From RHKX01 sp046330285 (GTDB lineage: Bacteria; Actinomycetota; Thermoleophilia; Solirubrobacterales; 70-9): a stretch of 64,000 bases of DNA. The stretch lies in NCBI GenBank assembly GCA_046330285.1, contig JAXLSX010000002.1, forward strand, positions 186,001 through 250,000. The letters run 5' to 3'. This document shows, piece after piece, positions 7,785 to 15,134 of this stretch. Made by a program: the position numbers and the translations under genes. The notes below the pieces were generated by a model that was not told the origin of the DNA, ran no database searches, and saw only the letters and a list, made by a program, of their open reading frames with translations. The number at the start of each line of letters is the position of its first letter. Position 1 is the stretch's first letter.

Positions 7785-8432
7785 TCAGTCCAGCTTCGGG
7801 AAGTCCGGGTCGGCGCGGATCGAGTCGAGGTCCTCGTCCTCGCGGGCCCAGCCGGCGACGCGGCCGTCGCTGCCGGCCAGTGCGATCTTCAGGTGCTTGA
7901 TCGCCTCCGGTGAGCGGCCGGCGAGGGCGTGGTAGCAGGCGAGCTGGTAGTTGAGCCCGGGATTGTCGGGGTGGTATTCGAGGCCCTCGTCGAGTGTCGT
8001 GATCCCGGAGTCGTAGTCGCCGGCGATGTAGTGGGGCTCGGCGGCGTACCAGTACTCAAAGGCGGCGGGAGGGAGCGCAGAGCCGGGCTCGCCGCTGAAG
8101 ACGACGATCGTCGTCTCCGGCTCGAGCGCGGTCGCCTCGCGGTGCTCGCCGACGTCGGCGCGGACGAGCGTCCCCGTCGGTGCGTCGAAGCTCTCGCCCG
8201 CGACGGTGAAGCGGGCACTGCCGGCGATCACGACGTAGAGCTCCTCGTGGCCGGCGGCGGCCTGACTGGTCTCGTCGTGGGGCTCGATCACCTCGTCGCC
8301 GACCTCGGCGCCGGTGTAGGCATTGGCGCGGATCCCGGTCAGCCCCATGGCCCGGCGGATCGGCCGCCAGGTCGCGCCTGAGCTCTGCGCCAGCGCCGGC
8401 AGATCGTCGAGGTGGACGAAGCGCTCGCTCAA
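7785..8432 (-). CDS. cupin-domain protein with C-terminal TPR-like region
   Basis: The start is TTG at 8432, which overlaps the stop of the upstream reductase (TTGA) and implies translational coupling. In the 215-residue product, residues ~45-115 form a cupin barrel (EPHDET ... HEELYVVIAGSARF ... GTLVRADVGEHREATAL). Residues ~125-200 look like a tetratricopeptide pair (YWYAAEPHYIAGDYDSGITTL and NYQLACYHALAGRSPEAIKHL). Metal-binding His/Glu positions are partly present, so a catalytic role is uncertain. The gene follows a DHFR-like reductase in a two-gene operon. I do not recognise a specific function. Confidence 0.8.
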   Translation of the reverse strand: MSERFVHLDDLPALAQSSGATWRPIRRAMGLTGIRANAYTGAEVGDEVIEPHDETSQAAAGHEELYVVIAGSARFTVAGESFDAPTGTLVRADVGEHREATALEPETTIVVFSGEPGSALPPAAFEYWYAAEPHYIAGDYDSGITTLDEGLEYHPDNPGLNYQLACYHALAGRSPEAIKHLKIALAGSDGRVAGWAREDEDLDSIRADPDFPKLD

Positions 8433-8989
8433 GTCGATGCCAGCTCGTAGGTCAGCTCGGCCATGCCGTTTCCATAGGGCGTCATCTCGATCAGCTTCAG
8501 CGGCGGGACCGGCCCGGCGAACAGCGGCAGGCCGTCGCCGAGCACGACCGGGACGATCGTCACCTGGAGGACGTCGAGCAGCCCTGCCTCCACGTACTGG
8601 GTCGCGACGTTGCCGCCGCCCATCACCCAGACGTCCTTGCCGTCGGCCGCCGCGACGACGTCGTCGTGGAGCTCGGCGACCGATCCGGACGAGAACCGCA
8701 GCCCGCTCGCCCCCTCGACAACCGGCAACTCGCGCGACGTCAGCACCCACGTCGGCTTGTCGCCGTACATCCAGTCGTAGGGAACGATGAACTCATACGT
8801 CTTCGAGCCCATCACGAGCGCTCCGACGCCGTCGTAGAACTCCTTGTAGGACGACTCCATCGGCCCCTCGCTCTCGGCCTCGCCCGCGTAGCCGGGACCC
8901 TCGAAGGCCGTCAGCCATTCGAGGTTCTCGTCGAGGTCGGCGATGAACCCATCGAGGCTCATCGCCGCGTAGTAGATCGTCCGCGCCAT
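8429..8989 (-). CDS. dihydrofolate reductase-family protein (RibD C-terminal type)
   Basis: 186 residues. The family pattern is clear: YYAAMSLDGFIADLDENLEWL at the N-terminus, GALVMGSKTYEF, WVLTSRELP, VWVMGGGNVATQYVEAGLLD and TIVPVVLGDGLPLF. It is a probable NADPH-dependent reductase of unknown substrate, longer than the paralogue at 5394-5930 and better matched to the YyaP/YqjY subgroup. The ATG at 8989 stands 8 nt after a TAGCCT box, suggesting a leaderless transcript. The cupin/TPR gene overlaps its stop codon. Confidence 0.87.
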   Translation of the reverse strand: MARTIYYAAMSLDGFIADLDENLEWLTAFEGPGYAGEAESEGPMESSYKEFYDGVGALVMGSKTYEFIVPYDWMYGDKPTWVLTSRELPVVEGASGLRFSSGSVAELHDDVVAAADGKDVWVMGGGNVATQYVEAGLLDVLQVTIVPVVLGDGLPLFAGPVPPLKLIEMTPYGNGMAELTYELAST

Positions 8990-8997
8990 CGACCTCG

Positions 8998-9003
8998 AGG
9001 CTA
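8998..9003 (-). promoter_or_regulatory. -10 box TAGCCT for the DHFR-like/cupin operon
   Basis: Minus-strand TAGCCT ends 8 nt before the ATG at 8989; no ribosome site intervenes. It fits the leaderless pattern seen across the window. Confidence 0.5.
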
Positions 9004-9020
9004 GCGGTAGCCGCCGTCCG

Positions 9021-9905
9021 TCAGTGGTCGATGTTGTAGGAGCCGCAATACCCGTAGGTGGTGGCCGTCGCGCCGGCGGTCAGCCCGTCGAGCCCGGCGA
9101 CATCGACGTTCCACCCGGAACCACCGGGATAGGGGTAGGACCCGTAGCCGTAGCCGACCGCGTTCCCTTCGTCGTCGATCGCATCGAAGCCGTAGGAATA
9201 GGCGGCCCGGCCCTTGCGGCACTCGGGCGTCACGCTCGACTCACGACCGCTCTCGAGCGGAACGACCGCCGAGCTCTCACGGAGCGGCGGCGTGCGCTTC
9301 GAGCAGTTGATGACGAGCTCGAGCGGTCCGTCCGCATGGCCGAGATTGACGCCCGTCGCCCGCCAGCGTCGTTCGTCCAGGCGCCGGGACTCGGCGACGA
9401 GGATCTCGGAGCCGCCGACCGGGGCGTAGTTGCCGATCAGCCAGCCGGCCGACACGACGTCCTCCTTTCGCCCGCACTTCGCGACGACTCCGGTCGTGGC
9501 TCCCGGCGCGACATTGACCGTCCGATGCCGGACCCGGAACTCCGGGTCGCGCTTGGCGCACATGCTCCCGAGCCGCGGCGAGGAGCCACCGACGGACGGG
9601 TCGTAGTTGAAGGTGCGCACGGTCCAGGCCCGCGTGTCGTTCGGGAAGTTCTCGATGGCGACGCCGCTGCTCGGCTGCGGGTCGCCCTCGTAGAGGATCC
9701 GGAACGAGTATCCGCCGGCCAGCGCGTAGGGCCAGCGCGGCGGGCACTTGAGCGAATAGCTCTGCGCGGTCATGAACGGTGGGGTCGGGACGTCCTTGAT
9801 CGGCGCCTGGATCGACCCGTAGCCGTCCTTGCCCGCGAACGCGGGACCGGTCAGCCCCAACATCAAGACGAGCGCTCCCGCGAACGCGCTGATTCCCCGC
9901 TTCAA
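9021..9905 (-). CDS. secreted protein of unknown function
   Basis: TTG at 9905 was chosen because it places a clean signal peptide at the N-terminus (KRGISAFAGALVLMLGLTG, cleavage near PAFA-GK) and has AAGGGA upstream; longer in-frame extensions would bury it. The mature part (~270 aa) contains several Cys residues (YSLKCPPRWPYA, SMCAKRD, VVAKCGRK, ELVINCSKR, TPECRKG, YGYCGSY), probably disulfide-bonded, and is rich in Tyr/Gly/Ser. No catalytic motif is recognised. It is alone on this strand and divergent from the aminopeptidase gene. Confidence 0.75.
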   Translation of the reverse strand: MKRGISAFAGALVLMLGLTGPAFAGKDGYGSIQAPIKDVPTPPFMTAQSYSLKCPPRWPYALAGGYSFRILYEGDPQPSSGVAIENFPNDTRAWTVRTFNYDPSVGGSSPRLGSMCAKRDPEFRVRHRTVNVAPGATTGVVAKCGRKEDVVSAGWLIGNYAPVGGSEILVAESRRLDERRWRATGVNLGHADGPLELVINCSKRTPPLRESSAVVPLESGRESSVTPECRKGRAAYSYGFDAIDDEGNAVGYGYGSYPYPGGSGWNVDVAGLDGLTAGATATTYGYCGSYNIDH

Positions 9906-10036
9906 CTCTGATCCCTTCGGTTCCCTGGCCGATCGAGTCGCGCACGCTACAGGGTCGTACCGCCGCGCCGGATACCTTCCCTCCCGATGCCACGGTTCAG
10001 CAGGGAGGAGCACTCACGGACGCCCGCCCTGACCGC

Positions 10037-10042
10037 TACTGT
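10037..10042 (+). promoter_or_regulatory. -10 box TACTGT for the M29 aminopeptidase gene
   Basis: TACTGT ends 9 nt before the ATG at 10052, within the divergent intergenic region. The gap has no AG-rich ribosome site. Confidence 0.5.
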
Positions 10043-10051
10043 CGATCGCCG

Positions 10052-11017
10052 ATGAGCGAACCGACACAGGACGACCTGAAGCGGGCGGTTGCGGCCGTCG
10101 TCAACGACTGCATGGCCGTGGAGGAGGGCGAGCAGGTGCTCGTGATCGCCAACCCGGCCACGCTCGGGCTCGGCGAGCGCCTCCGCGGCGAGGCCGGTCG
10201 GGCGGGAGCCGATGCCGTCCTCGCGCTGATGGCCGAACGTGCAACCCACGCCGCCGAGCCGCCGGCGACGATCGCGGCGGCGATGAAGGAGGCCGACGTC
10301 GTCCTCGCGCCGACCGTCCAGTCGCTGTCCCACACCGCTTCGCGCAAGGCGGCGTCGGAGGCGGGCGCGCGGATAGCGACCCTGCCCGGCGTCACCGAGC
10401 AGATGCTCGCCCGGGTGATGAGCGCCGACATGGCCGAGCTCCGCCGCCGCGGCCACGCGATCGCCGACATCCTCAACGCCGGCAGCGAGGCCCGGATCAC
10501 CTGCGCGAACGGGAGCGACCTGCGCCTCGGGCTCGACGGCCGGACCGCGATCCCGGACGCCGGCGAGCTCACCGCCCGCGGCGCCTTCGGGAACCTGCCC
10601 TGCGGCGAGGGCTTCATCTCGCCCGACGACCGCGCCTGCGAGGGCACGCTCGTCGTCGACGGGACGATCGCCGGCGTCGGCATCCCCGGCGCTCCGGTCA
10701 AGCTGACGGTCGAAGGCGGGAAGCTGACCGACGCGAGCGGGGAGGAGGGCGCGAAGCTGGTCGAGCTGCTGACCGCCGACAGCGAGGACGGCCGGACCAT
10801 CGCCGAGCTCGGCGTCGGGACGAACGAGAAGGCCGAATTGACCGGCAATGTCCTCGAGGACGAGAAGCTCCTCGGCACCGTCCACGTCGCCTTCGGCGCT
10901 TCGGAGGCGATCGGCGGACGGATCCAGGTTCCGGTCCACCTCGACTGCGTGGTGATGAAGCCGACCCTGACCGTCGACGGGAACGAGCTGGTCCGCGACG
11001 GCGAGCTGCTCGTCTGA
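10052..11017 (+). CDS. M29-family (thermophilic-type) metallo-aminopeptidase-like protein
   Basis: 321 residues with M29 features in the C-terminal half: NLPCGEGFISP (metal-binding Glu), TIAELGVGTN, LLGTVHVAFG (metal His) and VHLDCVV (His and Asp). The N-terminal half (AVEEGEQVLVIANP, EADVVLAPTVQSLSHT) matches the Rossmann-like domain of the family. M29 enzymes remove N-terminal residues using two metal ions. At 321 residues it is shorter than characterised M29 enzymes, which I recall as ~370-410, with shortening mostly in the N-terminal domain. It is immediately followed by the formiminotransferase-like gene. Confidence 0.83.
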   Translation: MSEPTQDDLKRAVAAVVNDCMAVEEGEQVLVIANPATLGLGERLRGEAGRAGADAVLALMAERATHAAEPPATIAAAMKEADVVLAPTVQSLSHTASRKAASEAGARIATLPGVTEQMLARVMSADMAELRRRGHAIADILNAGSEARITCANGSDLRLGLDGRTAIPDAGELTARGAFGNLPCGEGFISPDDRACEGTLVVDGTIAGVGIPGAPVKLTVEGGKLTDASGEEGAKLVELLTADSEDGRTIAELGVGTNEKAELTGNVLEDEKLLGTVHVAFGASEAIGGRIQVPVHLDCVVMKPTLTVDGNELVRDGELLV

Positions 11018-11021
11018 TCCG

Positions 11022-11933
11022 CTGGCGGGCCCGGCGGACAATCGCCTGCTCGCCGTCCCCAACGTCTCCGACGGCTCCGAGCCGGGAGTGATCGGCCACC
11101 TCCGCGAGGCGATCGAGCCGCCGGTCGCGCTGCTCGACGAGCACTCCGACGCCATCCACAACCGGACTGTCTTCACGCTCGCGGGCAACGACGAGCCACT
11201 GGGCGACGCGCTGCTCCGGCTCGCCGGGCTCGCGATCGAACGGATCGACATCGGCCGCCAGCACGGCGCCCATCCGCGGATCGGCGCGATCGACGTCTGC
11301 CCGGTCGTCTGGCACCACCCGGATCTGCGGCCGCGCGCCGTCGATCTCGCGACGGCGGTCGCCGAGCGGCTCGGCGAGCTCGGCCTTCCGGTCTTTCTCT
11401 ACGGCGAGCTGGCGGCGGCACCGGAGCGGCGCGAGCGCGCCTACTTCCGACGCGGTGGCCACGCCGAGATCGCGCGCCGGATGGAGGCCGGGGAGCTCGA
11501 GCCCGACTTCGGCCCTGGCCGAGCGCACCCGACCGCGGGCGCCGTCCTCGTGACCGCGCGGCCGCCGCTCGCGGCGTTCAACCTCGAGCTGCGGGAGGGC
11601 ACGGACCCGGATGCCGGCAGGGCGATCGCCGCCGGGCTCCGCGAGTCGGGAGGGGGCCTGCCCGGCGTCCGCGCGATCGCGATCGAGCTCGGTCCGGGCC
11701 GCGTGCAGATCTCGACCAACGTCCACGACCCGCTCGCGGTGCCGCTCGCCGAGGTCGTCGAGCTGACCGCGCGGCTCGCGCAGGGACACGGCAGCGCCCC
11801 GGTTGAGGCCGAGGTCGTCGGACTCGTCCCCGAGGCGGCGCTCGCCGGGTGGCCCGCAGACCTCCCGTTCGCCGGCGGCTTCCCCTCGGAGCGGACGATC
11901 GAGGCACGGCTCGCGGCCACCGCGGGCGCCTAA
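11022..11933 (+). CDS. glutamate formiminotransferase-domain protein (likely CTG start)
   Basis: The first canonical start in frame is GTG at 11088, but the frame is open back to 10971 and encodes NRLLAVPNVSDGSEP just upstream of it. That is the conserved N-terminal motif of formiminotransferases. No ATG, GTG or TTG exists in that upstream stretch; CTG at 11022, five bases after the preceding stop, is the best candidate. Other motifs are HNRTVFTLAG and GAHPRIGAIDVCPVV, which carry the family's substrate-binding and catalytic region. The family transfers a formimino or formyl group between glutamate and tetrahydrofolate. Only the formiminotransferase part is present, with no cyclodeaminase domain. 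Confidence 0.78.
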   Translation: MAGPADNRLLAVPNVSDGSEPGVIGHLREAIEPPVALLDEHSDAIHNRTVFTLAGNDEPLGDALLRLAGLAIERIDIGRQHGAHPRIGAIDVCPVVWHHPDLRPRAVDLATAVAERLGELGLPVFLYGELAAAPERRERAYFRRGGHAEIARRMEAGELEPDFGPGRAHPTAGAVLVTARPPLAAFNLELREGTDPDAGRAIAAGLRESGGGLPGVRAIAIELGPGRVQISTNVHDPLAVPLAEVVELTARLAQGHGSAPVEAEVVGLVPEAALAGWPADLPFAGGFPSERTIEARLAATAGA

Positions 11934-11934
11934 C

Positions 11935-11940
11935 TACAAT
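11935..11940 (+). promoter_or_regulatory. -10 box TACAAT for the small basic membrane protein gene
   Basis: TACAAT overlaps the region just after the preceding TAA stop and ends 7 nt before GTG at 11948. It is one of the best matches to the consensus in the window, with no ribosome site between. Confidence 0.6.
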
Positions 11941-11947
11941 CGCGCCC

Positions 11948-12349
11948 GTGCCGGGCAACGCCAAGCCACGCCGCCGCAAGCATCGCGGCACCCAGACCGG
12001 GAGCATCCAGCGTCGCCAGACGCGGCGCCCGCGCAACCGCCAGGAGGCGATGGCGCAGGCGCGCGCCGGCCGGAGCCGTGGCGGGAAAGGCAAGGCGACC
12101 CAGCGCGTCGACCGCCGCGATCTGCCGCCGACCTGGCGCGGAGCCGCGATGCGCGGCCTGCTGTTCGCGGCGCTGCTCTTGCCGGTATCGCTGCTCTTCG
12201 GGCAGCCGCTCGCCGGCGCGATCGTCCTGACGATCATCGCCGCGATCGTCTACATCCCGCTCGGCTTCTACACCGAGAGCTTCTTCTACAGCCGCCGGAT
12301 GGCGCGCCAGCAGAAGGAGCGCGAGGCGAAGCGCGACGAGAAGGACTGA
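11948..12349 (+). CDS. small membrane protein with very basic N-terminus
   Basis: 133 residues from GTG at 11948 (leaderless-type start). Residues 1-60 are extremely Arg/Lys-rich (PRRRKHRGTQTGS, RRQTRRPRNRQEA), typical of nucleic-acid or membrane-surface contact. Two membrane helices follow: LLFAALLLPVSLLFG and GAIVLTIIAAIVYIPLGFY. A charged tail ends ..AKRDEKD. No family is recognised, though this architecture is common in unannotated actinobacterial membrane proteins. The MBL hydrolase starts 8 nt later, so the two are likely co-transcribed. Confidence 0.72.
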   Translation: MPGNAKPRRRKHRGTQTGSIQRRQTRRPRNRQEAMAQARAGRSRGGKGKATQRVDRRDLPPTWRGAAMRGLLFAALLLPVSLLFGQPLAGAIVLTIIAAIVYIPLGFYTESFFYSRRMARQQKEREAKRDEKD

Positions 12350-12357
12350 CGCGGGCG

Positions 12358-13002
12358 ATGGACGTCCGCAGCTTCACCGTCGGGCCCTTCGCCGAGAACA
12401 CCTACTTCATCCGCCGCGAAGGCTCCGACAAGGCGCTGGTGATCGACCCCGGCGACGAGGCGCCGCTCCTGCTCGGCGCGATCGACCAGCTCGGCCTCGA
12501 CGTCGAGGCGATTCTCCTCACGCACACCCACGTCGATCACGTCGGCGCGGTGACGCCGGTGGCCGAGGCGACGAACGCGACCGTCTACTGCCCCGAGCTC
12601 GAGACCCCGATGCTCGCCGACATCATGAAGTGGACGCCGCCGATGCCGGGCCTCGGACCCTTCGAGGGCTACGAGGCCGACGAGACGCTCGCCGGCGGCG
12701 AGAAGCTCGCGCTCGCGGGTTTCGACATCGATGTGATCTTCACCCCCGGCCACAGCATCGGCCACGTCACCTACTCGATCCCCGACGAGGCGGCGATGTT
12801 CAGCGGCGACGTCCTCTTTCAGGGGTCGGTCGGCCGCGTCGACCTTCCCGGCGGCGACTGGCCGACGCTGGCGAACAGCCTTCAGCTGCTCGTTGACACC
12901 CATCCGGCGGAGACGACCGTCTACCCCGGCCACATGGGGGTGACGACGCTCGAGCGCGAGCTCGCGTCGAACCCGTTCCTCGCCGAGCTTCCGGCGCGGT
13001 AG
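12358..13002 (+). CDS. MBL-fold hydrolase, glyoxalase II-like
   Basis: 214 residues. The metallo-beta-lactamase motifs are complete: THTHVDHVGA (HxHxDH, ~res 59-68), TPGHSIGHV (~129), SGDVLFQGSVGR (~148) and YPGHM (~187). This is the short hydroxyacylglutathione-hydrolase-like subgroup, a dinuclear zinc/iron thioester hydrolase; in an organism lacking glutathione the substrate would be another thiol ester. The N-terminal strands VGPFAENTYFIR and ALVIDPGDE are typical. It sits 8 nt after the small membrane protein gene and 9 nt before the transporter gene, in an apparent operon. Confidence 0.88.
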   Translation: MDVRSFTVGPFAENTYFIRREGSDKALVIDPGDEAPLLLGAIDQLGLDVEAILLTHTHVDHVGAVTPVAEATNATVYCPELETPMLADIMKWTPPMPGLGPFEGYEADETLAGGEKLALAGFDIDVIFTPGHSIGHVTYSIPDEAAMFSGDVLFQGSVGRVDLPGGDWPTLANSLQLLVDTHPAETTVYPGHMGVTTLERELASNPFLAELPAR

Positions 13003-13011
13003 CGGCACCGC

Positions 13012-13848
13012 TTGCTCGCGATCGCACTCGCGCTCGGCTCGTCCGCCTGTTACGGCGTCTCCAACTTCGTCGGGCCGCAGCTGGCCAAGCGGCACACGAT
13101 CGTCGCCGTCCTCGTCACCTCCCAGCTCGCGGCGATGCTGGCCTGCGTCGTCTACGTCGTCGCCGACGGCGCATCGCCGCTGAGCGCGCACAACACCGCG
13201 ATCGCGCTGCTCGCCGGCGTCGGTAACGCGGGCGGGCTGATCGGCTTCTACAAGGCGGCCGAGCTCGGCCCGCTCAGCGTCGCGGCGCCGATCGGCGCGC
13301 TCGGGGCGGTCGTACCGGTCGTCTGGGGCCTGCTCGACGGCGAGGCGCTGCGCTCGACCGAGGCCGTCGGCCTGCTGCTGGCGATCGGCGGCGGCGCGAT
13401 GGCGGCCCGCGTCACGCCGACCGAGGAGGTCGTCTACCCGGACCCGCGCAAGAGCGTCCTCTGGGCGAGCCTCTCGGCCGTGTCGTTCGGCGTCTTCCTG
13501 ACGGCGCTGCCGCAGGTCTCCGACGACGGCCGCGCCTGGTCGCTGCTCGACGCGCGGATCGCGCTGGTGACGATCGTCCTGCTCTGGGCCGGCGTCCGCC
13601 TGCGGGCGCTCCGGCCCGGGCGCGCGAGCTGGGTTCTGTCGATCCCGGGGTTGCTGCTGGTGGCCGGAACGCTGCTCTACACAGTCGCCGCCGACCACGG
13701 CCAGCTCTCGATCGTCTCGGTGCTCGGCTCGCTGTTCCCGGTCTTCACGGTCGGGCTCGCGGCCGCGCTGCTGGCGGAGCGGCTCTCGCGGGAGCAGGCG
13801 ATCGGGGTCACGGCGGCGCTCGCCGGCATCGTCCTGATCGCGGTCTGA
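13012..13848 (+). CDS. EamA/DMT-family transporter
   Basis: 278 residues, almost entirely hydrophobic, with about ten membrane helices in two EamA repeats. The first starts LALGSSACYGVSNFVG and the second WASLSAVSFGVFLTAL. The family exports or imports small metabolites; the substrate cannot be read from sequence. The start is TTG at 13012, 9 nt after the hydrolase stop, with a membrane helix beginning immediately. hisS follows after its own promoter-like box. Confidence 0.85.
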   Translation: MLAIALALGSSACYGVSNFVGPQLAKRHTIVAVLVTSQLAAMLACVVYVVADGASPLSAHNTAIALLAGVGNAGGLIGFYKAAELGPLSVAAPIGALGAVVPVVWGLLDGEALRSTEAVGLLLAIGGGAMAARVTPTEEVVYPDPRKSVLWASLSAVSFGVFLTALPQVSDDGRAWSLLDARIALVTIVLLWAGVRLRALRPGRASWVLSIPGLLLVAGTLLYTVAADHGQLSIVSVLGSLFPVFTVGLAAALLAERLSREQAIGVTAALAGIVLIAV

Positions 13849-13850
13849 AC

Positions 13851-13856
13851 TAAGGT
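13851..13856 (+). promoter_or_regulatory. -10 box TAAGGT for hisS
   Basis: TAAGGT ends 8 nt before the hisS ATG at 13865 and directly follows the transporter stop. There is no ribosome site in the gap. Confidence 0.5.
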
Positions 13857-13864
13857 CGCACGCG

Positions 13865-15112
13865 ATGGCCGCGAACAAGCACCAGGCACCGAAGGGCACC
13901 TTCGACGTCCTCCCGGGCGACGAGGTCGCGCGCGCCGCGGTCGCCGCGGCGACGGCGAAGCGGCTCGGGGCCGCCGGCTACGCGCGGATCGAGACGCCGG
14001 TCTTCGAAGACACCGGCCTGTTCGAGCGCGGGGTGGGGGAGTCCACGGACATCGTCCGCAAGGAGATGTTCACCTTCGACGACCAGGGCGGCCGCTCGAT
14101 CACGCTCCGGCCGGAGGGGACGGCGCCGATCTGCCGCGCCTACATCGAGCACGGCATGCACCGCCTGCCGCAGCCGGTGAAGCTCTGGTACCGGGGCCCG
14201 TTCTTCCGCTACGAGCGCCCGCAGGAGGGCCGCTTCCGCGAGTTCAACCAGGTCGGCGCCGAGGCGATCGGCTCCTCCTCGGCGATGGTCGACGCCGAGC
14301 TGATCATCCTGCTCGACGGGATCCTCGCCGACCTCGGAATCGGCGACGCTCGCCTGCTGCTCTCGTCGCTCGGCTCGCCCGATGCGCGGGCCGGCTACCG
14401 CGACGAGCTCCGCGAGTACCTCCGCGACCACGAGGGCGATCTCTCGGACGAGGTGCGCGGCCGGATCGACTCGAACCCGATGCGCGCCTTCGACTCCGAC
14501 CACCCGGGGACCAAGGCCGCGATGGAGAGCGCGCCGCGGATGCTCGATCGCCTCGAGGGTGAGGACGCCGAGCACTTCGCCGAGGTCCGTGAGCTGCTCG
14601 ATGCCGCCGGCGTCGGCTACACGCTCGACGGCTCGCTCGTCCGCGGCCTCGACTACTACAACCGCACCGTCTTCGAGTTCGCCTGCGACCGCCTCGGCGC
14701 CCAGTCAGGGATCGGCGGTGGCGGTCGCTACGACGGCCTCGTCGAGCTGCTCGGCGGCCCCGCGACCCCTGCGGTCGGCTGGGCGGCCGGGATCGAGCGG
14801 ATCCTGCTGGCGATGGAGACACCGCCGGAGCCGGTCGGGATCGACGTCTTCGTCGTCGCCGGCGAGGACCGGGCGAAGGCCTTCGGCCTCGTCGGCGAGC
14901 TCCGCGACGCGGGGCTGAGCGCCGACCTCGACCTCGCCGAGCGCAGCTTCAAGGGCCAGATGAAGCAGGCGGACCGCTCCGGCGCCCGCCACGCGGTGAT
15001 CCTCGAGCCCGACGGGACGGCGAAGCTCCGCGACATGACCAGCGGCGAGCAGCGCGAGGTCGATCCGGCCGCTCTCGCCGTGCAGTTGATCACCGAAATC
15101 TCCGTCCGCTGA
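13865..15112 (+). CDS. hisS: histidyl-tRNA synthetase
   Basis: 415 residues, a normal length for bacterial HisRS. Class II motifs are present: motif 1 around GTFDVLPGDE, motif 2 in KLWYRGPFFRYERPQEGRFREFNQ, and the histidine-specific signatures LVRGLDYYNRTVFEF (HisA) and GGGRYDGLVELLG (HisB), followed by motif 3 with its Arg (PAVGWAAGIERI). A C-terminal anticodon-binding domain (~res 320-415) is intact. It charges tRNA-His with histidine in the cytoplasm. aspS follows after 22 nt, a common hisS-aspS arrangement. Confidence 0.97.
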   Translation: MAANKHQAPKGTFDVLPGDEVARAAVAAATAKRLGAAGYARIETPVFEDTGLFERGVGESTDIVRKEMFTFDDQGGRSITLRPEGTAPICRAYIEHGMHRLPQPVKLWYRGPFFRYERPQEGRFREFNQVGAEAIGSSSAMVDAELIILLDGILADLGIGDARLLLSSLGSPDARAGYRDELREYLRDHEGDLSDEVRGRIDSNPMRAFDSDHPGTKAAMESAPRMLDRLEGEDAEHFAEVRELLDAAGVGYTLDGSLVRGLDYYNRTVFEFACDRLGAQSGIGGGGRYDGLVELLGGPATPAVGWAAGIERILLAMETPPEPVGIDVFVVAGEDRAKAFGLVGELRDAGLSADLDLAERSFKGQMKQADRSGARHAVILEPDGTAKLRDMTSGEQREVDPAALAVQLITEISVR

Positions 15113-15134
15113 GAGGCTGCAACACTCCGCGACC

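Noticed and set aside
12286..13899. 537-codon minus-strand frame over the MBL and DMT genes
   Set aside because: Charged low-complexity translation with no domain; both forward genes are clear.
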